Source of the DNA: JACQSR01 sp042577505
Lineage (GTDB): Archaea > Nanobdellota > Nanobdellia > Woesearchaeales > JACQSR01
Direction of reading: 5' to 3'
Length of the DNA: 44,634 nt
NCBI GenBank assembly: GCA_042577505.1
Contig: JBHPEA010000009.1
Coordinates: forward strand, 1 to 44,634
In this document: piece by piece, positions 1-8,595 of the stretch
Layout of the letters: each line of letters opens with the position of its first letter
Numbering within the stretch: the first letter of the stretch is position 1
Notes under the pieces: model-generated
The model's database searches: none
What the model was told of the DNA's origin: nothing
The model's input: only the letters and a program-made list of their open reading frames with translations
Position numbers and translations under genes: made by a program

Positions 1-514
1 CTTCAGCAACAACCCAGTACTCTCCGTACATGGAAGCTGATGTCTCAACTGATAACGCACAGTCATAAATAGCCATAGTATCTTCATCATACTCAGTTAA
101 CCTCTCTTCCCCTATAAAAGGATTAAATCTTTCTATGTCAACTTCTTCAACTTCTCCTTGATATATATCTTCAGCAAGATCACAGTTTGACTCGATGTCA
201 TTACCCGCGCCTTGTGTGGTTCCTATAGTAACATAAACATCCCTAATCTTTTCTACACCGTTTTTATCCATAACAAGAACTTGCCACTCGATAGTTTCGC
301 CTTCAAAAGCATAATTAGAAATTCTTTCTACTAATTGCCAACTTCCATCTGCTGGATTGTGTCTAACAACTCTTGTATCGTCATCCATCCAGATTAAAGG
401 TACGAAGTCTTCAGTTTCAACAACTACACCGACCCCCCCTCCTGTTGATGGTGTATTCGCCAATGCTGCTGTAGATAGCACCAACAATACAATTATTGTG
501 TTTAGTAGTTTCAT
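1..514 (-). CDS. Secreted surface protein, N-terminal part (runs off the window)
   Basis: Reading leftward from the ATG at 514, the frame is open to the window edge (171 codons). It begins with a short signal peptide (MKLLNTIIVLLVLSTAALA) and then TPSTGGGVG and an ETEDFVPLIWMDDD segment. The same arrangement is seen in the neighbour at 614-1834, so this is a tandem paralogue. A G-rich Shine-Dalgarno-like stretch precedes the start. The TGGGVG-type N-terminus is, from memory, typical of abundant secreted proteins of DPANN archaea, so a cell-surface or S-layer-like role is inferred. The gene is cut only by the window edge; its C-terminus is not visible. Confidence 0.8.
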   Translation of the reverse strand, partial: MKLLNTIIVLLVLSTAALANTPSTGGGVGVVVETEDFVPLIWMDDDTRVVRHNPADGSWQLVERISNYAFEGETIEWQVLVMDKNGVEKIRDVYVTIGTTQGAGNDIESNCDLAEDIYQGEVEEVDIERFNPFIGEERLTEYDEDTMAIYDCALSVETSASMYGEYWVVAE

Positions 515-572
515 TTTTCCCCCAATTATATTATTATGATTATGTGAGTATGAATTTTATGTATCTCCTTTT

Positions 573-616
573 TTAGAAAAAAATAAAAAATAAAAAAATA
601 AGGTCTTGCGACCTTA
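573..616 (-). terminator. Hairpin plus T-run terminator of the 614-1834 gene
   Basis: On the minus strand a perfect 6-bp stem (AAGGTC / GACCTT, 600-615) closes a GCAA tetraloop. It is followed by T-rich tracts down to about 573. The hairpin overlaps the TAA stop codon of the upstream gene. This is a textbook intrinsic-like terminator and would separate transcription of the two tandem surface-protein genes. Confidence 0.75.
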
Positions 617-1834
617 AATTGCTGTTCCCCAGAAGTAAATCTGACCATCGGAGAAATCTCCGTTACATGGTTCTGGAAGTACTATTCTGAAGGTTATTGC
701 AATTTCGTCTCCAGGTGTCAAAACGTTACCAGCGAAGTAACTGTGTTGCCCTATAACTCCACCATCATCACCGATGAAGATGAACTCATCTGGGTTTGTG
801 TCTCCTGAAATAATAGGAGCTCTGTTGTTCTCATCGCCAGTTTCGTATGGAATACCAACATAGCCTTCGATATCATCTCTTGTGTTATCTTGGCCTGAAT
901 GGTAAGCACCGTTGGTTGCGTAGTAGCAAAGGAAGTCTACTTCAGTTTCGACTGAAAGGTCGTGTACTGCAGGATCGTATCCTGTACATTCTTCCTGTTG
1001 ACTTACTGCCCATGCATCTGCGTCTGCAAGTACATAGTTAGGTGCTGCTCCACCGTTGTTTAGTCTTAACCTGTTCATTGTTGGACATTTAGCTCCGCTT
1101 GAAGCTGGGTCGTAAAAGTCTGTACCTGAAATTGTCATATCAAGTAAAACTCCTGATCCATCGTCAGCGTCGTTCTCTACTAATAGAGTGTCGGAGTAAG
1201 CTAGTGTTCCAGGTCTTACTACGTCGAAGTCGATGTCACCGGTTATTGATAATGCAATAACTGGATTAAAGAACCAGTACTCATTCTCGTCGAATGTGTT
1301 TAGGTTACCATCTAAGTCTTCAACTTCAGCAACAACCCAGTACTCTCCGTACATGGAAGCTGATGTCTCAACTGATAATGTACAGTCGTAGATAGCCATT
1401 GTATCTGCATCGAGTGTGGTCAATCTTTCTTCATCAATGAAAGGATTGAATCTTGTTATGTCTTCGCCATCTGCGAAAACACCAAGGTCACAGTTTGCCT
1501 CAATGTCATTACCTTCGCCTTGTGTTGTTCCGATGGTAATGTATACATCGCTTATCTTTTCAATTCCATTCTTGTCCATAACAAGAACGTCCCAGTGGAT
1601 TGTCTCGCCTTCAAAAGCGTAGTTTGCAATTCTTTCCACTAATAGTGTACTACCGTCTGCTGGGTTATGTCTCACAACTCTTGAGTCGTCATCCATCCAG
1701 ATCAGTGGCACAAAATCTTCGGTTTCGATGCCAATTCCTACACCGCCACCTGTTGTTGGTGTGTCTGCTAGTGCTACAGGTACAAGAGAAAGCACTAACA
1801 TCAATCCAACCAATAGACTTGATGTCTTTTTCAT
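614..1834 (-). CDS. Secreted surface protein (S-layer-like), tandem paralogue
   Basis: 406 residues from the ATG at 1834, chosen because AAGGAGGGTAC lies just upstream and a signal peptide (MKKTSSLLVGLMLVLSLVPV, cleaved after ALA) follows immediately; the open frame continues 44 codons further upstream without such signals. The mature N-terminus has TPTTGGGVGIG and an ETEDFVPLIWMDDDSRVV segment. The rest is acidic, rich in Asp, Asn, Gly and Thr and probably beta-rich, with few Lys. No transmembrane anchor is seen at the C-terminus. It is closely related to the partial gene at 1-514. Surface-layer or extracellular function is inferred from secretion, duplication and its own structured leader. 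Confidence 0.8.
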   Translation of the reverse strand: MKKTSSLLVGLMLVLSLVPVALADTPTTGGGVGIGIETEDFVPLIWMDDDSRVVRHNPADGSTLLVERIANYAFEGETIHWDVLVMDKNGIEKISDVYITIGTTQGEGNDIEANCDLGVFADGEDITRFNPFIDEERLTTLDADTMAIYDCTLSVETSASMYGEYWVVAEVEDLDGNLNTFDENEYWFFNPVIALSITGDIDFDVVRPGTLAYSDTLLVENDADDGSGVLLDMTISGTDFYDPASSGAKCPTMNRLRLNNGGAAPNYVLADADAWAVSQQEECTGYDPAVHDLSVETEVDFLCYYATNGAYHSGQDNTRDDIEGYVGIPYETGDENNRAPIISGDTNPDEFIFIGDDGGVIGQHSYFAGNVLTPGDEIAITFRIVLPEPCNGDFSDGQIYFWGTAI

Positions 1835-1888
1835 TTTTTGTACCCTCCTTAGGTTTTTATTTTTTGTTTCGCTTTTCTTGTAGTCACC

Positions 1889-1963
1889 CACAAGATTATA
1901 GCTCTTAACGAGAGCTACCAACCATAACAACTTGTGTTCTGGTTGTAAGTCATATATCATGAC
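1889..1963 (-). promoter_or_regulatory. Promoter and structured 5' leader of the surface-protein gene
   Basis: The minus strand carries a TATA-like GATATATGAC within 1949-1963. Transcription from it would give a leader of about 100 nt. This leader contains a strong hairpin (TAGCTCT / AGAGCTA, 1899-1917, 5-nt loop) enclosed by a second 6-bp stem (CACAAG / CTTGTG, 1931-1936 with 1889-1894). A long folded leader stands out here, since many genes in the window look leaderless; it may stabilise the mRNA of a highly expressed protein. Confidence 0.45.
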
Positions 1964-1966
1964 CAT

Positions 1967-2500
1967 AATGTTTAAGTTAGAGTTAATCTTCCTTGATTTT
2001 CCACCCCAACAAATTTACCATTCTTACATAAATACTAAATTAAACTCTTGGTAAGTTACACCCTCTATATATACTTTGTCGGATTGCAATATATATAAAA
2101 TACAACAGCAAATTTGTTTTTTACTTTAGTAGAGACAACAGAAAAAAGGGTAATATGTCGACGAGAAAAAGAATTGCATAATGTTTCGTATCAGCAAAGA
2201 TACAACACGTTTTATTTATATATCTTTTGTGGTAAAAACTGCTATTTTTGGGGTCAAAATCATTTCGAGAAAGTGACAAAAAGATAAAACTTTCTTCTCT
2301 TTTATTTTTTGTACAAATTTATTTTTTTTATTTTTGTCGACGATCTGTAGCTCCCCAATGAGAATTTGTCGAGAATAAATGTTACTAAGATGGGACATCA
2401 AAGAGGGGTATCGAATTTTATCATGTTGGATAAGAATATACGGTTTTTATTCCCACCTGTAAGTACTTGTCACTAAACAGAATAAACACTTTTTAAAATT
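1967..2500. other. AT-rich spacer without convincing genes
   Basis: About 530 bases with no open frame that looks like a protein. A 61-codon frame at 2216-2401 has no recognisable features, promoter or ribosome site. The segment carries several copies of a TCGACGA-like word (2157, 2336, 2367 variants), and one arm of a 13-bp inverted repeat whose other arm lies at 2506-2518. Confidence 0.5.
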
Positions 2501-2518
2501 TTAGGTTTTTCTCGTCGA
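2158..2518. repeat. 13-bp inverted repeat, arms 335 bp apart
   Basis: TCGACGAGAAAAA at 2158-2170 is repeated as its exact reverse complement at 2506-2518. The right arm lies inside the last codons of the DUF1616-like membrane gene. No target-site duplication is seen at the outer edges and no transposase lies between the arms, so this is not shown to be a mobile element. Confidence 0.4.
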
Positions 2519-2791
2519 TGTGAAAAAATAAATTATTCCTAAGACAATTGATACAACGGTTAGGTAAAGATAAACATTGAGGGTTGTTATGCCACCAGTT
2601 AATGATCTCATTGTTTCATTTAATCCTAAAAAAAGTCCAATTAAAATGTCAATTGCAATTGATAAACCGAAGCTAACTGCGACTCTTTCAAGTTTAGAAA
2701 TTTTTTTGAGAATTATTAATGACAGTATGTATCCTGGGATAAATAATCCTAATGCTAGACCAATAATTGCTTGAGTTATTTCTAAAATCAT
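2501..2791 (-). CDS. DUF1616-like membrane protein (transmembrane half only)
   Basis: 96 residues starting at the ATG at 2791, which overlaps the TGA of the upstream gene (ATGA). It has about three hydrophobic segments and a charged tail. The first half has the pattern of the N-terminal part of archaeal DUF1616 proteins: GLFIPGY, then a helix with LERVAVSFGLSIAI. Family members normally continue into an extracellular domain. Here that domain is encoded by the preceding gene instead. The function of DUF1616 proteins is unknown; a cell-envelope role is inferred. Confidence 0.65.
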   Translation of the reverse strand: MILEITQAIIGLALGLFIPGYILSLIILKKISKLERVAVSFGLSIAIDILIGLFLGLNETMRSLTGGITTLNVYLYLTVVSIVLGIIYFFTSTRKT

Positions 2792-3187
2792 TGTTGTTTC
2801 ACCCAAAAGTGGATTTCTTGTTGTTTGTTTACTAACTCTACTCCAAGCTTAGCATTGTTAAATGGTTGGGTTATTGTATAATCTTGGTTTATGGTTTGTT
2901 TGCTTCCTTTATTTATTTGGATTTGGGTGTTTTGAAGAATTTGTTTGGATCCATCTATTTCTATATATATCATATAATTGTATGTCATCGGTTTTTTTTC
3001 TGAATTCTTAATTGAGAAAAGGAATGAGCTTGGTTGGTTAAGCTTAATTGTACTTGGTAAGTTTTGGTGTCCCTCAAAGTTCTGTGTTTCCTTCTTCTTG
3101 TACTTGGGAAGATATCAGAACAATTAATCCTACTAGTACTAGGACACATACTGCGATTATTAGTATAAAGAGGCTTTCTTGCTTCAT
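2788..3187 (-). pseudogene. DUF1616 extracellular-domain gene, interrupted by a frameshift
   Basis: An ATG at 3187 opens a 37-codon frame with one transmembrane helix (MKQESLFILIIAVCVLVLVG) that stops at TGA 3074-3076. The +1 frame is open across that stop and continues in sense (QNFEGHQNLPSTIKL) to the stop at 2788. It ends with YNYMIYIEIDG and IHFWVKQQ, which resemble the C-terminal domain of DUF1616 proteins (NYTLEVLLDG ... LHLWVDV type). The span of 400 nt is not a multiple of three. The likely intact product is about 132 residues: a membrane anchor plus an outside beta domain. The break may be a real mutation, a sequencing error, or frameshifting. Confidence 0.6.
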
Positions 3188-3207
3188 TTTGTTGTTGAAA
3201 TCAGGGT

Positions 3208-3249
3208 TATTTATATATTTTACTACTTATTAATGATAACTTTTATAAA
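3208..3249. promoter_or_regulatory. Divergent TATA boxes between the DUF1616 pair and the glycan operon
   Basis: For the plus strand, CTTTTATAAAG (3239-3249) lies about 27 nt before the ATG at 3272, which fits a leaderless transcript. For the minus strand, AAAATATATAAATAA (about 3208-3222) lies a similar distance upstream of the ATG at 3187. Confidence 0.5.
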
Positions 3250-3271
3250 GGGCAACTTATTTCGCCTATAT

Positions 3272-3766
3272 ATGGCAGGATTAGTGAGTGAAATATATAA
3301 ATTATTACTAGAAAACGGGGTTTTTATCCTAGTTAATTATGGCTCCCATATAGCAGCAGGAGTGTTAATTGCAACAATCTTATATCCCTTTTTAGGTAAT
3401 AATTTCAAGAAAAGGGCTAATTATGTTGTATTTGTAATGGTGCCTGCAATATTTGCTTCTACTTTTGCTGATCATTTGTTTATATTATCTAGTCTAATAA
3501 AGCATAGGTCTATTGATGGATTAAGAATAGTTCTTGAAGATGGCGGTGCTATGCATTCTGTCTTTCATACAGATATTGCACTGTTGCTAGTTATTCCATC
3601 TACTGTTTTTTTAGTAATGATGGTTAGGTTTTTTCTTGGATATATTCGAGAAAATACACAATATTTGAAGAAAGTCAAATTAGTAAAAAAGTGGGTGCTT
3701 TGGGTATCAATATTATCATTAGTTTGTGCACTAATACATTTGGTAATGGATTTTGTGGGGTTTTAA
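3272..3766 (+). CDS. Four-helix membrane protein at head of glycan locus
   Basis: 164 residues from the ATG at 3272, selected by the TATA box 27 nt upstream; the longer in-frame starts would lie inside the promoter. It has about four transmembrane segments. Conserved-looking polar residues sit in or next to them: NYGSHIAAG, TFADHLF, MHSVFHTD and LIHLVMDF. The His/Asp arrangement recalls integral-membrane hydrolases of the YdjM/DUF457 type, but the match is weak and I do not assign that function. The stop codon directly abuts the galE start, so it is probably co-transcribed with galE. Confidence 0.6.
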   Translation: MAGLVSEIYKLLLENGVFILVNYGSHIAAGVLIATILYPFLGNNFKKRANYVVFVMVPAIFASTFADHLFILSSLIKHRSIDGLRIVLEDGGAMHSVFHTDIALLLVIPSTVFLVMMVRFFLGYIRENTQYLKKVKLVKKWVLWVSILSLVCALIHLVMDFVGF

Positions 3767-4750
3767 ATGAAAATACTAGTAACTGGTGGAGCAGGGTATA
3801 TTGGAAGCGTAACTGTAAAGATGCTTCTAGATGAAGGTCATGAAGTTGTTGTATTTGACAGTCTGGAAAAAGGTCATAGGAAGTCTGTAAATTGTCGGTT
3901 TGTAAAAGGTAATTTAGGTGATATTTCTTTATTGAATGAAACGTTTGAGAAGGGCAAGTTTGATGCGGTGATTCATTTCGCAGCTTTTATTGAAGCTGGA
4001 ACATCAATGAAGAATCCTTCTGCATATTTTAAGAATAATGTGGTGAATGGCATAAATTTATTGGATTGCATGGTTAAGTATGGAGTAAAGAAAATAGTTT
4101 TTTCTTCTTCAGCTGCAGTATATAAGAGTAAAGATAGCCCCATTAGGGAAGACGATCCAAAGGAACCTGAAAATGTATACGGTGAGACTAAACTTATGTT
4201 TGAGGATATATTGAAATGGTATGAAAAGATTAATGGAGTTAGTTTTGTAGCATTACGTTATTTCAATGCTTCAGGAGCTTGTTTTGGTTTAGGACAAGAT
4301 TACAAACCTGAAACACACTTAATACCGATTATTTTATCTGCCGCATTAGGTAAAAGAGATTCAATTAAGGTTTTTGGAACAGATTATCCAACGAAGGATG
4401 GAGCTTGCGTAAGAGATTTTATTCATGTTAAAGATTTAGCAAAGGCACACGTTCTTGCATTGAATTATAACAAGTCTGATGCTTTTAATGTAGGGACTGG
4501 AGTAGGTCACTCTGTTAAGGAAGTTATTGAAACAGTTAGGGAAGTTACAGGTAAAGAGATTAAAGTTGTTGAGACAGAAAGAAGAGCAGGTGATCCACCC
4601 GTTTTAGTTGCGAATTCTGATAAAATTCGTTCAGAATTAGGATGGAAACCAGAATTTGATCTGAAGGGCATTATAGAGACAGCATGGGAATGGCACAGCA
4701 ATAATCCAGAGGGCTACAATGATCAAGAAGATATTGAAAAAAGTACATAG
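3767..4750 (+). CDS. galE: UDP-glucose 4-epimerase (NAD-dependent sugar epimerase)
   Basis: 327 residues, the usual family length. The N-terminal Rossmann motif GGAGYIGS (residues 7-14) binds NAD. The catalytic set is S114 in SSSAAVY with Y138 and K142 in YGETK. FNASGA and the substrate-binding GDPPVLVANSDK region are typical of GalE. It interconverts UDP-glucose and UDP-galactose (or the N-acetyl forms) and would supply activated sugar to the adjacent transferases. It starts at the first base after the previous stop, and its last 32 nt overlap the flippase gene in another frame. Substrate preference cannot be read from the sequence. Confidence 0.9.
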   Translation: MKILVTGGAGYIGSVTVKMLLDEGHEVVVFDSLEKGHRKSVNCRFVKGNLGDISLLNETFEKGKFDAVIHFAAFIEAGTSMKNPSAYFKNNVVNGINLLDCMVKYGVKKIVFSSSAAVYKSKDSPIREDDPKEPENVYGETKLMFEDILKWYEKINGVSFVALRYFNASGACFGLGQDYKPETHLIPIILSAALGKRDSIKVFGTDYPTKDGACVRDFIHVKDLAKAHVLALNYNKSDAFNVGTGVGHSVKEVIETVREVTGKEIKVVETERRAGDPPVLVANSDKIRSELGWKPEFDLKGIIETAWEWHSNNPEGYNDQEDIEKST

Positions 4751-5915
4751 CGACCATTTGTATAGAAATTCACTGTACTTGATATTAAATAATGTAGTTA
4801 CAACTGGATTTGGATTCTTTTTTTGGATGATTTGCGCACATCTTTATAGCACAGAGCAAGTTGGATATGCAACAGCGATTATCTCTGCTGTGGGAATTGT
4901 TAGTTTGTTTAGTTTTTTAGGATTAAATATTGGATTAATGAGGTATTTACCGAAGGCAAAAGATAAAGATAAATTAATTGTGTCTTGTATAAATTTATGT
5001 GGATTATCATCTATTGTGTTTTCAATTTTATTTTTAATATTGTTACCTTTTTTATCACCAAAGTTAGGATTTGTGCTTGAATCAAGTAACTATCTAATTG
5101 CATTCGTATTATTTACATTATCTTGGGTAATGTTTTCCATTGTAAATTCTATTTTTATTGCGTCCAGGAAATCGGGCATCGTGCTTGTAAAGTCTATACT
5201 TTTCAGTATGATGAAACTAATCCTGCCGGTTTTAGTTGTGTTCTTAGGGACATACGGTATCCTGGGCGCTTATTATTTATCAGCACTTGTTGGATTTGTA
5301 TTTAGCTTGTATTACTTCAGATATTCATTCGAGATTGATTTTAAATTAATTAAAGAAATGTTTGTGTTTAGTTTTGGAAACTATGTAGCATGGACACTTG
5401 GTTTATTGCCTGGATTAGTTATTCCGATTATGATTACTCATTTTATAGGTCCAAAAGAAACTGCTTACTTTTACGTTGCTTGGATGATAGCTAATTTACT
5501 TTATTTTGTTCCTTCAGCAATCTCACAGTCATTGCTAACAGAGGGGAGTCATTCGGTTACTGGATTAGATAAGAAAGTTAAGAAAGCCTACATGATGACA
5601 TTTATGATATTGATTCCAGGTATATTGTTATTTGTATTTTTTGGTAAATATTTACTAATGTTGTTTGGATCTGAATATGCAGTTGAAGGATTTAGATTGT
5701 TACAGGTTCTTTCTGTGGCATCGATATTCTACGGAATAAATCAGATTAGAATAATGAAATTTAATGTTACACATTCACTTCGGAAGATCATTATGATACA
5801 GTTTTTAGTTGCATTTGTAGCTTTAGTTGGAAGTTTTGTTTTTGCTGATGGAGATTTAATATTATTCGGAATAATTTATGGTATAGCTAATGTTGTTGGA
5901 GTGTTGGTGAGATGA
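4719..5915 (+). CDS. Oligosaccharide flippase (Wzx/RfbX-like, MOP superfamily)
   Basis: 398 residues with about 12 hydrophobic segments and very few charges in the membrane parts. The N-terminus (LYRNSLYLILNN followed by a GFGFFFW helix and AHLYSTEQVGYATAIIS) is the pattern of polysaccharide biosynthesis flippases. It would move lipid-linked oligosaccharide across the membrane. It is a little shorter than many family members, which often reach 420-480. It begins inside the 3' end of galE (32-nt overlap) and its stop overlaps the next start as ATGA, showing a translationally coupled operon. Confidence 0.85.
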   Translation: MIKKILKKVHSDHLYRNSLYLILNNVVTTGFGFFFWMICAHLYSTEQVGYATAIISAVGIVSLFSFLGLNIGLMRYLPKAKDKDKLIVSCINLCGLSSIVFSILFLILLPFLSPKLGFVLESSNYLIAFVLFTLSWVMFSIVNSIFIASRKSGIVLVKSILFSMMKLILPVLVVFLGTYGILGAYYLSALVGFVFSLYYFRYSFEIDFKLIKEMFVFSFGNYVAWTLGLLPGLVIPIMITHFIGPKETAYFYVAWMIANLLYFVPSAISQSLLTEGSHSVTGLDKKVKKAYMMTFMILIPGILLFVFFGKYLLMLFGSEYAVEGFRLLQVLSVASIFYGINQIRIMKFNVTHSLRKIIMIQFLVAFVALVGSFVFADGDLILFGIIYGIANVVGVLVR

Positions 5916-7498
5916 AAAGTAGAAATATAATTATTGTAATGTTGGCATTGATTTTCCTAGCTGCGACACTTTATTTATCAATCTCTCATTACACAGACCC
6001 TTACTTAGGTTCGCATATAGTAGTTTCAGAAATAACCAACAATGAAGGCGAATTAGCTTACAGGCCTTTTGAGAATGAAGATAGGGGGGCAATGCATGTT
6101 CAAATTAATAATGTTTCAACAAAACGTGGATTAACTATAATGCTGTCATTCTTAAGTTTACTTATGGGACTACCTCTTCAGCTGTTTTATCTCCTACCCC
6201 TTGGATCTATTATGGTGTTCTTAACGGCGTGGTTGTTTATACGGAGAATATTAGACAATAATATAGCGTTGTCGCTTTTAGTCGCATTACTTGTTGTATT
6301 AGAAGTTTCTAATCTTGGTAATATGTTTAATTTGAATACACATGCATGGGGATTTTCTTTACTGTTTTTAATTATGTATTATTCATTAAACGTGCTTGAG
6401 AATGTTGGGAATAGGTTTGCGAATTTGTTTGTATTAGTATCTTTAATATTAAGTCTAACAATGATTTATTATTCGTTACAGTTTGTTGTTTTCTTGATTT
6501 TTGCAGTTGTAATTGGATTGGGATTCTTTGAAAGGAAGAAAACAATGAACACGACTGTAATTAATACACTATTGATTCTATTAGGTTTAGTTGTTGTATT
6601 TAGTTTCTTTGATGACTTTTTCATTAAGTTTGTTACTGATATGTTCCTTAATACAACTAACTTGTTTAATTGGATAGATAATTTTATTCACAATTTTCTA
6701 AATACGATCAATATATTTGGAGGTTCTTATACCCAATCTGCAGGGGAATTTGCACTTACAAATAGACCTATGTTTACTTTGTATCTAGGATTTTTTTACT
6801 ATCTTGTTTTATCTTTATTTGTATTAGCTTTTATTGTTAAAACATATCCTAAGTTAAGGAAGGGCACAATATTAGTTAAAGAGAAATTTTTATTGGCACT
6901 TATTATTGTGTCTGTATTGCACTTCTTCATTTATTTGTATTTGAATCAATTTGTTGCATATTTGGCATTACTATTAATGCCGATTGTTGTGTTTTACACA
7001 ATTAAAAATTATTTACCTAAGAAAGTTTTGTTAACATCGGTTATTATTGTATTAGTTTTAATGAAATTGTTTTTTAATTTGTATTTCGATCCGATATATC
7101 AAAGAGCAGATTATGCTTCTTATGATTCAATGTCAGAATGGGCAAAAGTCCATGTCATTCAATATGGTGATCACTATAGCTTAGCTGATCTTTATATGGC
7201 TGAGAGTATATTAGTTCACGATCAGTATCATAGAGTAAAGGGATTTTATTTCTTGAATAAAGGTATTAACAATTTTGAGTATCTTTATTATCCTAGTGAG
7301 TATTTAACCTATAAGAATCTTGATAAAGAGAATATTAATTATATTTTCATATCTGATGTTAATAAGGATAAAAGAGTTCCACTGATGTATGGAATTTCGA
7401 TATTGTTTAAGCCATTTGGACAGGTATACTTAGAAGATTATGAAAGAGTGAATAAAGTATATTCTTCAGATGTAGGTAGTGTATATAATTATGATTAG
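5912..7498 (+). CDS. Large polytopic membrane protein of the glycan locus
   Basis: 528 residues. About ten to eleven transmembrane helices fill residues 1-395, with an outside loop after the first helix (about residues 28-70). They are followed by a soluble C-terminal region of about 130 residues rich in Tyr, Asp and Asn. This build (multi-helix core plus C-terminal soluble domain) resembles GT-C glycosyltransferases, and the location supports a role in glycan polymerisation or transfer. I see no diagnostic catalytic motif such as WWDYG, so it is left unnamed. It is coupled to the flippase by an ATGA overlap and converges with the GT4 gene (4-nt overlap). Confidence 0.7.
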   Translation: MKSRNIIIVMLALIFLAATLYLSISHYTDPYLGSHIVVSEITNNEGELAYRPFENEDRGAMHVQINNVSTKRGLTIMLSFLSLLMGLPLQLFYLLPLGSIMVFLTAWLFIRRILDNNIALSLLVALLVVLEVSNLGNMFNLNTHAWGFSLLFLIMYYSLNVLENVGNRFANLFVLVSLILSLTMIYYSLQFVVFLIFAVVIGLGFFERKKTMNTTVINTLLILLGLVVVFSFFDDFFIKFVTDMFLNTTNLFNWIDNFIHNFLNTINIFGGSYTQSAGEFALTNRPMFTLYLGFFYYLVLSLFVLAFIVKTYPKLRKGTILVKEKFLLALIIVSVLHFFIYLYLNQFVAYLALLLMPIVVFYTIKNYLPKKVLLTSVIIVLVLMKLFFNLYFDPIYQRADYASYDSMSEWAKVHVIQYGDHYSLADLYMAESILVHDQYHRVKGFYFLNKGINNFEYLYYPSEYLTYKNLDKENINYIFISDVNKDKRVPLMYGISILFKPFGQVYLEDYERVNKVYSSDVGSVYNYD

Positions 7499-8595
7499 TT
7501 TTCAATTACTTTTAGAAGTTTCTTAGCTGTGTTTTTTGAGTAGAATGATTTGTCTAAGATGGGTTTTTTATTGAATTTGAAGTTTTTCAATACCTTGTAA
7601 AGATCCTTTGGTTTTGCTAAGATTCCGTTCTTATTATTTATTAATTCTGGAATTCCTGAGATCGGAGAACTGATAACTGGTTTTCCCATAGCTATTGCTT
7701 CCATTAAAGAAACTGGAATACCATCCATATCACCACTATCACTTTTCACACAAGGTAGAATAAAAACATCGCATGATTTGAGAAGTTTTCTTACATCCTT
7801 GTCAATCATATGTCCGTGAAGTTTTACATGTTTCTTTAGATTGTTTTGTCTAATATAGTTGGAAAGTTTATTTTTTAGTGGTCCGCCACCTACAATATCT
7901 ATTTGAAATTGTTTATTGTCTTTTGCTAATTGTTTTGCGGCTTGCAGAAGGTGGATGAATCCTTTTTTTTCGATCAGTCTTCCAACGCCAAGGATTTTTA
8001 GTGTCTTGGTTTTCTTGTTTTTTGTTGGTTTGAATTCTTTATCATCAATCCCGCAATGAATAACTTCTATGTTAATACTTTTTACACCATATGACTCTAG
8101 AACTCTTTTATTATATTTTGAGATTGTGATAATTTTCTTTGCATTTTTTGCGACTTTAAGGATCCTTCTTTTATTTGGGATGAAGATATCTTTTGCATGT
8201 GAAGTTATAGTAAAAGGGATTTTTAGTTTCTTTGAAACGTAATATGTAAGGTAGGCGTTCTCCCAAAGAAAGTGGGTGTGTAGGTGGTCCGGTTTATCTT
8301 TTTTTATGTCTTGTATTAGTTTTCTAATGTTTACCCTGATGAAGAGTTCAGGAATTTTGAATAAAAGGTGGGGGTAGAAGATTATGTTAGATATCAACCC
8401 TTTGATATTGTTAGAATAACTTTTTAAATTGGATTTAGAGAGAACTTCCATTACTTTTTCATGTTTGATATGTTTAGTGCTGTTGATTAAACTGTAGATG
8501 TTGATCTTATTGTGTAGTTCTTGAAGTTGGTAAATCTCCTCATGAATGAATGTTTCAGAAAGTTTTGGGAAATATTTTAAGATGTATGCTATCAT
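7495..8595 (-). CDS. GT4-family glycosyltransferase
   Basis: 366 residues of GT-B fold type. The N-terminus YILKYFPKLSETFIHEEI is characteristic of the WcaL-like branch of GT4. The C-terminal nucleotide-sugar domain has GVGRLIEKKGF and, near residues 285-320, GIPVSLMEAIAMGKPVISS and GIPELI, with the E-x7-E-like motif. It would add a sugar from a nucleotide donor to a growing surface glycan in the cytoplasm. It is the last gene of a three-gene minus-strand operon, with 4-nt overlap to the upstream GT2 gene. Sugar specificity is unknown. Confidence 0.88.
   Translation of the reverse strand: MIAYILKYFPKLSETFIHEEIYQLQELHNKINIYSLINSTKHIKHEKVMEVLSKSNLKSYSNNIKGLISNIIFYPHLLFKIPELFIRVNIRKLIQDIKKDKPDHLHTHFLWENAYLTYYVSKKLKIPFTITSHAKDIFIPNKRRILKVAKNAKKIITISKYNKRVLESYGVKSINIEVIHCGIDDKEFKPTKNKKTKTLKILGVGRLIEKKGFIHLLQAAKQLAKDNKQFQIDIVGGGPLKNKLSNYIRQNNLKKHVKLHGHMIDKDVRKLLKSCDVFILPCVKSDSGDMDGIPVSLMEAIAMGKPVISSPISGIPELINNKNGILAKPKDLYKVLKNFKFNKKPILDKSFYSKNTAKKLLKVIEN

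Noticed and set aside
2216..2401. 61-codon frame on the minus strand in the AT-rich spacer
   Set aside because: Composition is that of random AT-rich sequence, with no promoter, ribosome site or recognisable feature.
3179..3271. Upstream extension of the membrane protein at the head of the glycan locus
   Set aside because: The TATA box at 3239-3249 lies inside that extension, so translation from the earlier ATG is unlikely.
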